Assembly (NCBI GenBank): GCA_003988855.1 | Contig: QYAI01000114.1 | Location: forward strand, 1-64,000 | DNA: 64,000 bases | Direction of reading: 5' to 3' | From: Arachnopeziza araneosa | Taxonomy: Eukaryota > Ascomycota > Leotiomycetes > Helotiales > Arachnopezizaceae | In this document: in pieces, positions 34,807 through 46,597 of the stretch | Position numbering within the stretch: position 1 is the stretch's first letter | How the letters are laid out: each line of letters begins with the position of its first letter | Made by a program: the position numbers and the translations under genes | The notes under the pieces: model-generated | What the model was told of the DNA's origin: nothing | The model's database searches: none | The model's input: only the letters and a program-made list of their open reading frames with translations

Positions 34807-37800
34807 CTACACTGCCATTTCACTAGCAGCAACTTCCTTCTCTAATTCTTTGCGGATATCGCTACTGTCAGATGAATCATCCTCTGCCATCTCCTCCTGC
34901 TCCCTCTGCTTCTTCGCCAAAGTCCCACTCTGCGCTATACTTTCCCAATCAGGTACCCGCCTCACAAGCTCTGGATCATTCTCCTCTCCGATAAATGTCC
35001 AGCTCTCTTCCGAGTCTTCAATAACATCATCAGGAGTCTTGCCATCATGCCGCTTGATGAGGGATTTGGCGTACTCAAGATCTCGGTAAATGGATTGTAT
35101 AGCAGTATCGACACCATTTTCCTACAAACTCATCAGTACTAAGAAAGTAGTAAAACAATAAGATAATTTACCTCTCTGATCGTTTTGCCTAGCAATTTGG
35201 CTTTAATAATCATCCTCTCATCGTTGCAAGCTTGCCATAGCGCTCGGGAAAAGACACTGACATTGATCTTCTTCAGCGAAATACCGACTCCAAGATCATC
35301 CACACGATTACCGAAGAAGTATTGATCTCCAAAGAAGGGTTTAATGATGGTTGGAAGGCCGGCTCGGAGACTTGCGCCTGTCGTACCTGCACCCCCATGA
35401 TGAGCAGCGGCGTCAATTTGCTTAAATAGCCAGTCATGAGGCGCCGACTTGATCTGAAGAATTTCGGGAGGTAGAGTAGGTTCAACGCCATTTGCGTCTT
35501 TCTTCTCGAGGCGATCCGACCATCCTTTCGATAAAATACATCGGACGTCAGCTTTGAGGACAGATTTAATAATGGTAGAGGTGAGCGCCGCAGAGTCCGG
35601 AACAACAATTGACCCAAATCCCACGTAAACAATCTTCTTCTTATCTTGACGTGCCTTTTTGATAAAGTCCGTAATCTCCTTCGGCGGCGTCCATTCAGTT
35701 CCCTCGTCCAGAAACCAATATCCTGTCACACGAATCCAATCACTGTAGTCTAGTGGGGGAACCACTACCGCAGGGCTAAAATTATACAGAAACGGTACTT
35801 TGTTCGGCTGCATCTTTTCCAGATTGGTAGATGGAAGCCCCAGTTCCTTCTTCCGCCAACGATTCACTTGCCCTGCGATTGCCTTCCAAAAGACATTGTC
35901 AAACATCACATAAGTGATGTAGTTGTAGGCGCCGCCCATTTTGTGCTCTGGGACCGCAAATGCATGAGGGTAGGCACGAGTCCTGGTCCATGGCATTGAG
36001 AACGCGCGGAAATATGGAATCCCTAAAGCCTCAGCAATATGGATCCCACCCATAGCACTTGGGCTCTCAATTAGAAGATCGCAATTCTGACAAGCTTTCC
36101 ATGCAGAAATAAGAAGCTCGTCTATCCAGCCGCGGAACTTCGAAGATGCTTCCTTCAGAAAAGAATAAGTAAACATTCCGTTTTCCACGCATATTCGCAT
36201 AAGCTCAGCAGGATCACCCTCGACAGGTTCAAATCCAATGCCATGGCTCAGGACCCAATCTCCAAATTCCTGATGAGTAGCAATGGTAGGTCGATGGCCT
36301 TCTGCTATTAATCCTTTGCACAAAGCAATATAGGGTTGGACATCGCCGCGAGATCCGATTGTTAAACATGTGATACGAAGCGACTCTGCGGGTTTGAAGT
36401 TTAATATCGAAGCACGAGGATCATCGAAGATAATGGGCGGTGCTTCAACCTCTTTGACGTCATCTGCGTTTTTGGGTAACTTTACATCATGTTCGGCATG
36501 GCCGTCAGCTCGTGCTTGTTGAAGAGCTTTGTGCTCAGCGCTTGCGCTTTCTGCACTCTCTTTCTCTTCCATAGTCAAAAGCCCAGATTCTTTGAGATAT
36601 CGTACTGTCTCTAGATTCTGAAGTAATGTGACAGCACAATCATCTCGGGTGTCTGATTGGGGGAATTCGAAGAAAAGCTCCTCGTGACCTCTAATCACAA
36701 CCACTAGTCCTGAATAACCAAATCGAAACCCTTTTTCTTTGTCCACATTTTCTATATCTTTCAAAGGTAGTATCAATTTGGTTCGAGTGCCTGGTAGAAG
36801 ACTCCGGAAGCAGAATGATCTATCGCTGATATAAATCTTTCCATATAGAGGTAACACCCGGTGCAAGAAGCCGAAATAAGCAGCTTGGAGCTTCTCGGTC
36901 GCAGGGAGAGCGAAATGCTCTCTAAATCGATCACCAGATCCAGCAGCATCATCTTCATCAGCATCATCGTACGATTCCAGGTCTGGTCCAAGACCTGCTT
37001 GTTCATCATAATGCTTCTTGCCACCCTTCCACATCCCTGAAACTTTCTCCACATACCCCATAGACTCGGTTGCCAAAAGATTGCTCATGCGTTTTGAATG
37101 TCGATTAAGATATCCGGCAAAGCCAGCTGCACGTTGCAATGGATATGAACCAGCTTTGACAATGCTTTGTAGCGTCGGTCCAGAAGCGGTGGATTCTGCC
37201 TGGCCAGCATTTATAGTTCCGATGGATCCTGTAGTTTGCGGGTGGGTCAGCTTTGGCTTCGTATTAAGATTCACTCGTTCTGGGGAATCAGAGCGTGGTT
37301 CATTATTCATTCCGAAGTCTGGTTCTTGACGTCTCGAAGCTGAGGACGCCCGCTGTATAGTTGGCGAGAGGAAAACGTCAGAACCTCTTAATATTTGACT
37401 CGCAGATGCTTGCGTCTCATCGCTTGCTGATGGTAATGCGCTAGACGATCCAGGTTCTTCCAACGAATGAACATATGAATCCGAAGAGCCTAGCTTTTCA
37501 GAAGCTCGTCTTTCCAATTCGAATCGACGATTCTGGCTTAAACTCCGTCGACTCGCGCTCATGCTGCGCCTAACGTTACCGTCCATGTTTAGTCTGCTAA
37601 GGTCAACACTTCGTCTCCCAAACTTATTCAAGTCTATGCTCTTCCGCCCAAAAGCATCGGTACCAGCGCGACTAATTTCGGTACTTGCACGAGGGCTCTG
37701 CGTCCCTATGGGTGATAGTGTTGCTCGTACGCTCTCTTCAAGAAGAGGAGTGACAGTTCGAATTGGTGGAGGTGGCATTGGTCTATTTTCTCGCGGCAAT

Positions 37801-39222
37801 TGTATCGATTTCCTTTTTGACTCAAGTTGAGCGCTGGCTTTGGGACTGCTCGTACCATCGGTGGGCTGAATCAACAGGTCCTCGGGAATCTGCTGTGCAG
37901 TTGTATCCTCTACCAAGATTTTCAAGACATTTAAGGCTTCTTTACCAAAGCTAAAGAAGGAAAAGAAGTACTATTCGAGGTTAGCGATTCATTTCCACAA
38001 ATGGATAAGTATTACATACTTCGTCAATAGCATATGTCTCATCGCTGTCAATAACCCTTATCTTGCAAGTATCGGCAAAATCTATTATTTGACTCTCCTC
38101 GATATCCATGATATTTTGAATGGGCAAGGAGATCTTGACACTATCGCCCTCGTTGTGGGACCGGAAAATGATTTTTTGTAGCGCCTTGACCCATTCTTTA
38201 GCACTTGGTATACTGTCCGCTTTGAAGTTATATTTCCTTTGATGTGTAACAACAGTGAAATGGGTGGCATCTTTTGAACTGTCCTTGCTTGCAACATTTG
38301 CAGATATTCCGTATCGGAGGTCAATGTTACCGCTTGGGAAGTATAAATCAGAGGGATCCGTATAGTATGAAAGAACGTCCCCCTTTAGTCTAAACCAGTA
38401 CCGATGATACTTGGGATTTCTTTTTCCAGACTTTGAGAGATATCCAGATTTGACAACTTCGTTCGACTTTTTCGGGAGGTATGCATAAAAACATATGTGT
38501 TTTGTCGTGATATACATATACCCCTGCAGGAGAACGCTTTTCAAGAGCCAACACGGATACTCTTCTATCACGTCCTCTGCCTTTTCAAACTGAAATATCT
38601 CCATAAGCTGCCTGGCCAGATTTGACGTGCCTTCCACGTCATGGTCCAACTCTGTCCTTGGCAAATCGAAGCTAGGTCGCAAGGAAAGCTCGGCTTTAGC
38701 TTCTAGCATTCTACTCATGACAGGTGCATCTCTTGCATGACCTCGTGGTAGATGGATCTCAGGATTCGCAGGTTCGGGAGGAGACTCGGGAGAAGGGGTA
38801 TCGTGTTGTTTCGAGAGCTTCGATTTGGACCTTCCCAGCCCAGATATTGATCTCAGCAGCCTGCTCTCAGAGAATTTCCTTCTGTGGTTCTTTTCTAGTT
38901 TCAGCGGCTCTTTACCCTTCCTCGTCTTCTCTACTCGCAAGTCGGAACTCTGTCTTAATGGTTCTCCGGCGTCTTCTTCCTCGTCACTACTCTGGCCATC
39001 GAAGCGTGAATTGAAATCGACTTGAGAACCTGCAGCAGCTATCATCCCAAATACAGACTGATTCATATATGCATTGCCTCCGGTGAGAGCTGTACAATCC
39101 TCGTCGGCATCTTCACCATCGCGAAATCGTTCTGGTATGTCCATGGTAACATGGGCTCCTTCCTTCCTCCTCTTTGTCAATTTCCGCGCCACCTTCTTCT
39201 TCAAATCCTCCTCCAGCACCAT
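34807..39222 (-). CDS. atg26: Sterol 3-beta-glucosyltransferase ATG26
   Basis: Three exons: 38020-39222, 35172-37970, 34807-35121; 1438 residues. Domain order: first GRAM (about 200-255, LMEIFQFEKAEDVIEEYPCW, KHICFYAYLP), PH (about 256-360, SGYLSKSGKRNPKYHRYWF), Ser-rich linker, second GRAM (about 748-858, SFCFRSLLPGTRTKLILPL), then the GT1/GT28-like UDP-glucose:sterol transferase with ITCLTIGSRGDVQPYIAL (about 938), EPVEGDPAELM, KIVYVGFGSIVVPD and the nucleotide-sugar site HHGGAGTTGASLRAGLP (about 1258). It makes steryl glucosides; the GRAM/PH part targets phosphoinositide membranes, and in some yeasts and plant-infecting fungi it is needed for pexophagy. The short last exon supplies an acidic tail ending in KEVAASEMAV. 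Confidence 0.96.
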
Positions 39223-40135
39223 GGTGAAAGCCTTTTGTCGTGCTGAGAAACGCGTGGAGTGAAGCGTGTTGAGACCTCAGAGGTTGGCAATTTCGTGTCG
39301 CCGTATCGATAAGGATGCTCTAACCTTGGCGAGCTGTGCCGATCACATGTTGGAGCTATGAGATCAGAAGGGCATCATCATTTACAGACGTACATGTGGC
39401 CCAGGAAAAGAGAGGATAGGCTGACAGGCGAGGCTTGGTCAATTTTGGTTTCTCAAGCTGACGAGTGACAACATTTTGTTGAATCATTGTTGCTAAATGG
39501 AGAGGTTCTGCCTACCCTGCCTAATAAATTATGCCATTCAGTCATATCGAACTAGGTAGGAAAACGCCGACACCCCGACGGTCGGACTCTGTAACCAAGT
39601 CGGTCAACCCAGAACAGGAATAGCCGCGGAAAGCAGCCCGCGAAGTACGTAGAATACGGCATGCTCTTATGGAGCTACAATGCATATTAAGGGGAATGGG
39701 TACAGGCGCCGTAGGCATCATCAGCACAACGTCCGAGTTGATTCTCAAGAAGAAATTTGATTGGAGGAGCATAGTCCTTCAGCGCCCACGAGCCAAGGCA
39801 CATTCAGAATGCCTCTGATCTGATAGGTTCTTGTGCAGTGGCTGAGAAGACTCACGACAGCATATGTCCGTACACTCTAAGACATGGCGCGATGACTGTA
39901 TGTCAAGTCAAATCATCAGTAGACTTTCCCAAGAACGATGCTGCTGCTCCTTAGAAGAGCCTGTCTGATTTGTCTACCTTTTGCTACTGACAGGTGTCGA
40001 TGGAACGTGATACTGTATGTTGTCCCCCTGACTCGCCTAACGCCGCTTCTCCTATTCCCGCATCCGAAGCCAACTCATACAGCATGTAGATTTGTTGGAT
40101 AAATATTCATATTGTAGTGTAGAATGAAAAACCTT
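39223..40135. other. Intergenic, atg26 promoter side
   Basis: 0.9 kb between the ATG26 start and the last 9-nt exon of CMR1. A 76-codon minus frame (39542-39772) has no recognisable content. Confidence 0.45.
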
Positions 40136-41891
40136 TCACATCCACTAGAATCCCAGGGAATTAGTGTTTCACCTGTTGAGAGGTTTGAGGATTTAACGAT
40201 AAAGAATTCCACAAGATAGTCATGTCGATAACGAAGTACTTCTAATACACGGCGAGAGGAGCATAAAAAGAAAGAATGTAACAAGACGGGGGATACTTAC
40301 AAGACACAGTTTCCCACTCGCGGTACCTCCGGCAACCCAGTTCTCGGTCGGATGAAAATGTGTAACAGCTGGCACGGCTGTAATCCCATCACCTTCCAGC
40401 TGCACCAGTTGCTCGCCTGCGGCATTGAATACATCAACGAAACGATTCATATTTCCTATCACGAATTTATCGATTCCATCATTAGGCCTCTCTTGCCATT
40501 GTGGCTTCAAAATTGTGACCCAGCGACCCGTTTGGTTGTTGTGTGAGATGGCCTTAGGTTTCATCGCCACTTTGTCTAACTCGTACCCGACCTTGTACGA
40601 AGATGCGTTTGTGAATGAGTAGATCTTAACAGTGTCATCATATGATGAGGTTGCAATATGGCCACCTGCTGACCAAGAAGCGTGAGATACAGACAGTCGA
40701 GACTCGTGTTGACCTATGAGAGCTGGTAGTCGAGATTCTCCCTTCCCCTTGATACTCCTCAGATCCCAGATTTTCAAAGTACGGTCTAATGAAGCAGTAG
40801 CGGCCAGATGGGGTTGAAGAGGATGCAAAGAGAATCCACCAATCTTTTTGTCGGTGACTTGCCAAATCTCTGTCTTGTCTTTGGTACGCATATCATGTCT
40901 TCCAAGGGATCCTTCAAGTGTTGAAAAGTATAACATATTTGGCTCCATTGAAGGAATTGCGATGCATGAGATAGGCAGATCCTCATTTATATCTGATGGT
41001 GCGAATACCTCGACAGCAACGCCTTTCTGTAAATCGAACTTTCTTACCGAAGAATCATAAGAAGATGAATAGACATGGTTTCCGTCGGCCGGGAACACAA
41101 AAGACGAGATACTTCTCGAATGAATTTTCAATGCCGTTATTGCAGGCTCGGGAGTGTCGGGTTCTTCTTCATCATCGCCGTTATCCTCTGCTTTGATCTC
41201 AGGGCCGGTTTGGGAAGCATCAAATATACCCATATTTCCAATCTTATCTCCTGCGAAAATAAGAGCCTTATCTGTCGACGGATGAAAACCCATGGCATAA
41301 ATGCGTTCTGGGGTTATTTTGATTTCTGGACGGGTTAGTAGGACTCTGACGGGAATAGAAAACCGTACGGTTAGGTTCATAGCCTTCATATAACTTCAGT
41401 TCATTCATCTTCAGCCTCAAAGCTCGCAGATCTTCATCGGTCGTCTCTTTGATATCATCCTCTGTAAACGTCCTCACATTTGGCTGGGCACCCCTCATGA
41501 TCCCCGAAAGGAAGTTACCATCCTTACTAAACTTCTTCCCATCAACTACGATATCATTGAAATTTAAATCCCCAGTAACTCGTAGTTTTTTAGCTTTAGC
41601 TTGCTCCGCTGCGAACTCATATTCCACCTCCGCTTTCCGCTTAGCAGTTTCACTATCTGCTTCCACGCCAGCCAGTCTCGAACTCGTTCTTGTAGGTCGA
41701 GGGGAATCCCTTTTGACAGGTGCTGCTCTTTTTCGAGGAGCTGTAGATTTCGGTTTGACAACAGGTTTCGGGGTGATCTTGTCAGCCGTCGCGCTGAGAT
41801 CTTTCAGAATTGCTTGATTGACAGCAATGTTTTCAAGACGTTTGCGCTCGAAGGCGCTCATCTCTTGCTTCTCTTTCTTGACTGGAGGCAT
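40136..41891 (-). CDS. cmr1: WD40 protein CMR1 / WDR76-like DNA-damage-binding protein
   Basis: Three exons: 41369-41891, 40301-41325 and a terminal exon of only 9 nt, 40136-40144 (Trp-Met-stop); 518 residues. The N-terminal 150 residues are Lys-rich (SAFERKRLENIAVNQ, KPKSTAPRKRAAP) and the rest forms a WD40 propeller: ITPERIYAMGFHPSTD, FAGDKIGNMGIFD, SISSFVFPADG, HPLQPHLAATASLDRTLKIWD, ATSSYDDTVKIYS, and last strand GGTASGKLCL-WM. The WM join is required to match the family's conserved end. In yeast CMR1 binds UV-damaged DNA and collects at intranuclear quality-control sites under replication stress. Intron 1 is just 43 nt with a CTAAC branch site. Head to head with the Mtf2-like gene (283 bp between ATGs). 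Confidence 0.93.
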
Positions 41892-42174
41892 CTCGTCCGT
41901 ATTTTGCGCTAAATGGTTTGGATGTGGACGCGTAAGATTTTACAATAGGAATTTGGTAGGTAGAAGTCTTGAGGTCGTTCTGGGGAACGCGACAATTCGC
42001 GACCGCGTAGAGTGCCACCTGAAGACAGGGGTCGAACTCGGATATTTTTCTGGCAGCAGAAGGTTCATTTTCAACCCCAGACACTGCAACATTTTCTCGA
42101 TTCCTTTGCGTTTCCCGAACAATGCTATTCGATTTGTGATTGTGTCAATTGCTTGGTCAATCACTTCTCTCATC

Positions 42175-43896
42175 ATGTCTACAAACATGCCGTTCCTATA
42201 TCATACGAGATCAATCTCCAGACTCAGTCAAGGACAATTCAGTACTTTCTGGCAACTTCGAAATATCTCGAGCACACAATGTGTCTTTTCTTCCAACAAA
42301 CGCTGTTGTCCTTCAGTCATACACCGGGCATCTATGTCTACGTCTACGTCCACGAAAGCAAAAGATGTACCCCAATCCGAAGCGAAGTATCCATCGATGA
42401 TCCGGTCTGGAACCCGGTATCAATCAGTCATTAAGCCCAACCTAACCTTTCGATCAGTATCTGCAGGCCTTGAGAAAGATAAGGTGGATCGTATTCCTGC
42501 CATCCGCGATGACCGACCTCTACGAAGAAGTTCTAGAGTGGGTTATGAAGCAGATGTGGAAGATGCGGAAGAATTGGAAGATCTATATACTTCCACTCGA
42601 GGTCATCAGTCACTTCACAGCAAGAGCGCTAGGAGTAATATGGTGGATACGGACAACTATGCCTTGCCAGTTGATGATGAAGTCGAATGGGGAAAATTTG
42701 AAGATGATGCCATAGGTTCAGGGATGCACAAATTTGAGCATGGGGATATTGAAGCATCGAGACAGAGACACGGACGTCGTAAGTGGACGATCACAGTGGA
42801 AGAGAAAAATGCTTTTCAAAGAATCTTCTCGGATATCTTTGAGCGGAGAAGTGCGACCGAGACTGCGCCTGATAGTTCCTTGTCAACAAATATTGAGATT
42901 GGCAACGACCAGAGGATACAACAACACGCTGCTGGAGCCAAACTCAAGAGCATTATGTCTGAGGCTGTTGGTGTACTTGCTTCATACAATTATGACCCCA
43001 AAGGCATTGTTGAACAATATCCGGAGGCTCTGCGTGATACTGCAGCAAAAGCATTGGGCATGGCCAAGACAAGTAAAGCTCCGGATAGTGAGAAGGTTGC
43101 ATCTACCAAGGAAGAGCTCGATCATTTAATGCGTCTCGAAGCTCTAAGAGAGCCTGAGCGTGTCCGAGTTGAGACTTTGATGCAAAATGCCGAAACGGAC
43201 ATCGAACTTTGGAATGTTATGGAAGCTGAGGTTTTCTCACTCATGCCAAAGTTAGGTCTTTTGGATCCAAAGATCCAAAATGAGTCATCTGACAGGAAGC
43301 CTATTGGAAAGAAGAAGGGCACGAAGAATAAGAACAAGAACAAGAAGAATGAGAAAGAGAATGAGGATGAAAAGCTTTCTCCTACTGAAGAGACTTTAGT
43401 TACCCCTTTTGAAATGGAAAATGGAGTTCCACCCTTGGTTCTTTATGGACCTCTTTACCCATCGTACTTGTTACTTGGCCTTCGACTCTTTGATCGCTCC
43501 TTCGCCAAATCATCTGCCTTGACTGTCTCCCTCCTTCCGAAGATAAAATCGCTGGGCCATATTTCACACGTTCTTGGCGCATCCACCAAATTTTACAACG
43601 AACTCCTCCGTATCTACCACTATCGTCTTGACGATTTCTCTGGGATGATTGATCTGCTAAAAGAAATGGAGAATGGAGCACTTGAAATGGATAGAGAAAC
43701 TTATGAGATTGTCTCTGACGTGGTCAAGTCGCAGGGCAGGGTGTTAAAGGGTACCCGTGGGCTGGCTCTGGATGCCTTGTGGAGATTTCCTCGATATGCG
43801 CCCAAGCGACTCAGTCAGTGGAGAACTCGGATCGAAGACTCGCTAAAGACTGAGACAAGCGAAGACGCGGAATACTCAGACAAGTTTAGGACCTGA
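42175..43896 (+). CDS. Mitochondrial Mtf2-like protein
   Basis: Single exon, 573 residues from the ATG at 42175. The same frame is open further upstream but overlaps the CMR1 start, so the later ATG is chosen. The N-terminal 50 residues are rich in Arg/Ser with almost no acidic residues (HTRSISRLSQGQFSTFW), fitting a mitochondrial presequence. A conserved-looking segment is WTITVEEKNAFQRIFSDIF, then YNYDPKGIVEQYPEALRDTAAKALG, a Lys/Asn run (KKGTKNKNKNKKNEKE), and a helical C-terminal domain (YPSYLLLGLRLFDRSFAKSS, ALDALWRFPRYAPKR). The layout resembles fungal Mtf2/Nam1-type proteins involved in mitochondrial transcript processing and translation. The assignment is from memory and only moderate. 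Confidence 0.65.
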   Translation: MSTNMPFLYHTRSISRLSQGQFSTFWQLRNISSTQCVFSSNKRCCPSVIHRASMSTSTSTKAKDVPQSEAKYPSMIRSGTRYQSVIKPNLTFRSVSAGLEKDKVDRIPAIRDDRPLRRSSRVGYEADVEDAEELEDLYTSTRGHQSLHSKSARSNMVDTDNYALPVDDEVEWGKFEDDAIGSGMHKFEHGDIEASRQRHGRRKWTITVEEKNAFQRIFSDIFERRSATETAPDSSLSTNIEIGNDQRIQQHAAGAKLKSIMSEAVGVLASYNYDPKGIVEQYPEALRDTAAKALGMAKTSKAPDSEKVASTKEELDHLMRLEALREPERVRVETLMQNAETDIELWNVMEAEVFSLMPKLGLLDPKIQNESSDRKPIGKKKGTKNKNKNKKNEKENEDEKLSPTEETLVTPFEMENGVPPLVLYGPLYPSYLLLGLRLFDRSFAKSSALTVSLLPKIKSLGHISHVLGASTKFYNELLRIYHYRLDDFSGMIDLLKEMENGALEMDRETYEIVSDVVKSQGRVLKGTRGLALDALWRFPRYAPKRLSQWRTRIEDSLKTETSEDAEYSDKFRT

Positions 43897-44096
43897 AGAG
43901 CTTGAACAAACGCTCCTGTATCATATCCTGTACATTTTGGCTGTACTACTAGTTTATGGTATCATAAGAACATAGAATTCCAATTGTGAATTCATTAGAA
44001 TAGGCCAGTGAACTTCTCAGATCTTTCATATTCCAGTCCTCTCCCCTGGCAACGTATATTATCCGTTCCATTGCATCCTCAAGTTCATAAGTTCGG

Positions 44097-44638
44097 TTAC
44101 ACATTCCCTCTTCGAAATAGGTTGAAAATGCTACCTCGTTTTCCGTCAGGACTCGACCCGGGCGACATGTTATTCCATACGTTACTCCTCCTCCTTGTCC
44201 CCTCGGCATTTGTTCTCGAAGGATAGATGACCTCAGATGGTCTTCCTATTCCGGAGTCAGCAAATCTTCTTTCAATCCAGCTCAAACTTTCAACGTACGA
44301 ATATTTCCTGCGCCACCAATTCCATAACTCTTCTTCCTCTCCACCACTTCCACCTTTCCCGTCATCCTAGAGGGACCTTTTCTCTGCCCTCGCGGGAGAC
44401 TTAAATGTTTATTTTCCAACCCTGCAGCCTTAGCCTTCTCCTCCGAAAGCAGCTGCTCAAGCGAACTATTCCTACTGCTGCGCGGATTGAGGTTGTTGAG
44501 GCTGTAAGAGTATGTTCTTGAGTGCGAACGAGAATGATTACTGTGCAAACTTGAAGGGTACTGAGGAGGAGGAGGAGGAGGAGGGTGGTTATCCAAACTG
44601 GAACGCGACACGGTGATAGAGAGTGTTAAGGACACCAT
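44097..44638 (-). CDS. Small GGAGNI-motif protein (DUF3602-like)
   Basis: Two exons, 44299-44638 and 44097-44245; 162 residues. The exon join rebuilds GIGGAGNI-RRPSEVIYPSR, the GRGGAGN-I-R pattern of DUF3602 proteins (yeast Par32 group), which here occurs once at about residues 108-118. The N-terminus has a proline run (seven P) and Ser/Arg-rich sequence. The end, SPDGKRGSIFNLFRRGNV, is the short basic-amphipathic tail common in these proteins. Par32 relatives are phosphorylated, disordered regulators; the role here is unknown. Convergent with the Mtf2-like gene, 200 bp between stops. Confidence 0.75.
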
Positions 44639-46597
44639 ATCGACGGGGGAATCATTCAGGTCAAAGCAGGTTGAAATTGATAGTTGGCGAGGTGAGGTAT
44701 TCGCTGTTCTAATGGATCGTCGCTGCAGTTCTCAACTTCGGGGGGGGAGAGGGGTATAAAGAAGACGGAGAAAAGCAGGCTTCACACGCATATATCACTT
44801 TGACCTCGCTACACAGAACAAATGCTAACGGAAATGGGGGAGCTTACTCTGGCCATGCCTCATTACACGGCAAGGCTTTCCACAGAATGGGAAGTTTTCA
44901 AGCCAATGTGTTCATGGGAGCTTATCGGCGACTGGGGATGGGTGCGAACGACACTGCGGATGAACCCCTGCCAAGGCCATGGTTTGAAGCATCATTCACG
45001 TTGGTCAAGCTTTGTGGAGGGCGGGAAGGGCAGGATCGTGCAGACTGGCGAATGGAGAAAAGCTAGATGCGGGGCAGAGAGGCTGTCACTCTGCTGCCTT
45101 CTGGCCTCACTCTTATCTACACTTGCGCTCCTCAACCCTCCCATCGTCGACGACGACGACGCTGTCAACACTGCGCAGTGAAGACAGCATCGACAGTACC
45201 TTCTCTTCCACCCTACTTTCCTCCAACCATTGAACCAACCATATCCTCATTTAATGAGACGCTAATTTCCCAATCCGGCAGCTCTCAGGCCCGCTTGCTG
45301 CACGTACAACACCATCGATTCTGGATTTATGTATTAACAATACATAAGACCAACGGCACCACGCCTCTGCGCTGCAAGTAAACCCGCGTCAACATCGCAC
45401 AATGCTCGTACAAAAGGCACGGCGCCGTGAACCACATCAAGCTCGCTTGCCATGTATTGCATCGAGGCTCGCTCACTCACGCCTCTCGTTACACGACCGC
45501 GATGACTGTCCCTCCCTGCGCAATGTATAATCCAACCTCAGATATCAAAGTCCCAATAGCTCTGAACCCAAGCAAAAGAAATGGAATATCGATCTCCAGT
45601 GAAGGAAGATGAGATGATATAAATGACGTTGTGGTAATGCACGAGCCATAGGGCTAACCACTGATGGTCCTTCTGGAGCCAAAGTGCAGATTCCAGAGAT
45701 CGAGCTAGAGCTTCGACGAACCTCAACACTTAACACTACGACCTGCAACATCCCATCCACCCTTTAGCCAACCTCCTATCTTTATTTCACGTCACACCTC
45801 TCCTCATCTCATCTCGAATATCTCAGGCCATAACAGCATGAGACAGCATCCCGCCATGCGGCCTCATCTCCTCCTCAATTGACATGCATCAACTATTTCC
45901 ACAGTGACATTCCACAGGCTAGCTCGTTGAAAGTGCAAATTTCCAATTGAGAGCCGCACTTCGCGATCCTCAACTGCTGCTATCCGCAAGCCTCAAATCT
46001 GGACTTCAGATCCAGATGCTGCGCTTTCAGCCAAGCGTCACACGGGTCCGGCAGCGGGCAGGTGTCACATTATACAGTAACGGCTTCCTCGCAGCAAGGG
46101 TGACGGGAGATGGGGCGTGGCATGACAGGGTTATGTAGCGTGCCGTGGATTTTTTTCGACGCCGATTGAGTCGGACAGGTACAGGTGCGAGTGCGACTGT
46201 GAACTCAAAGCGTGTAGATTTTCTCGCATTACTTGCAAGGGAAGAGGAGGTTACATTGTGTTCTCACTACTGTATTAGGTTTGCATACTTGAGTTTAATA
46301 GAGCTGCAATCAATTTGGTTTTTTCTTATTATTGTGATTACTGCTTGGACTGTTATACGAAGCTACCTGCAACAGCTATTGCAACGTGCCATGCTGTATC
46401 ATGAGATACTAAACTTGAATTCCAGCCATCATCTTCTTAAGCAATCACTCAAGACTCTGCAACGTGTGATTTTCGCTAATCGAAACTCAACTCGACATGT
46501 TGCCAGACGACATCCCCACTGTAATGCTTGAATAAATGCACATATTGATCAAGAGCCATAGACCGGCGAGGCCATTTCACCCTCGCCAGGCAGACAT
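44639..46597. other. Intergenic ~2 kb
   Basis: Between the GGAGNI gene start and the DIM-2 stop. Several plus frames of 60-130 codons (44800-45381, 46145-46531) have no family resemblance. A CGA run sits near 45147-45162. Nothing supportable is called. Confidence 0.4.

Noticed and set aside
34347..34826. 159-codon plus-strand frame between FCP1 and ATG26
   Set aside because: Overlaps the end of the ATG26 last exon and shows no family pattern.
41818..42174. Upstream extension of the Mtf2-like reading frame
   Set aside because: It would overlap the CMR1 coding start on the opposite strand and removes the mitochondrial presequence from the N-terminus; the ATG at 42175 is better.
44800..45381. 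Cluster of short plus-strand frames
   Set aside because: Different frames overlap with no clear favourite; part is a CGA trinucleotide run.
46145..46531. 128-codon plus-strand frame with one hydrophobic segment
   Set aside because: Hydrophobic stretch comes from a T-rich run; no conservation signal and no promoter-like leader.
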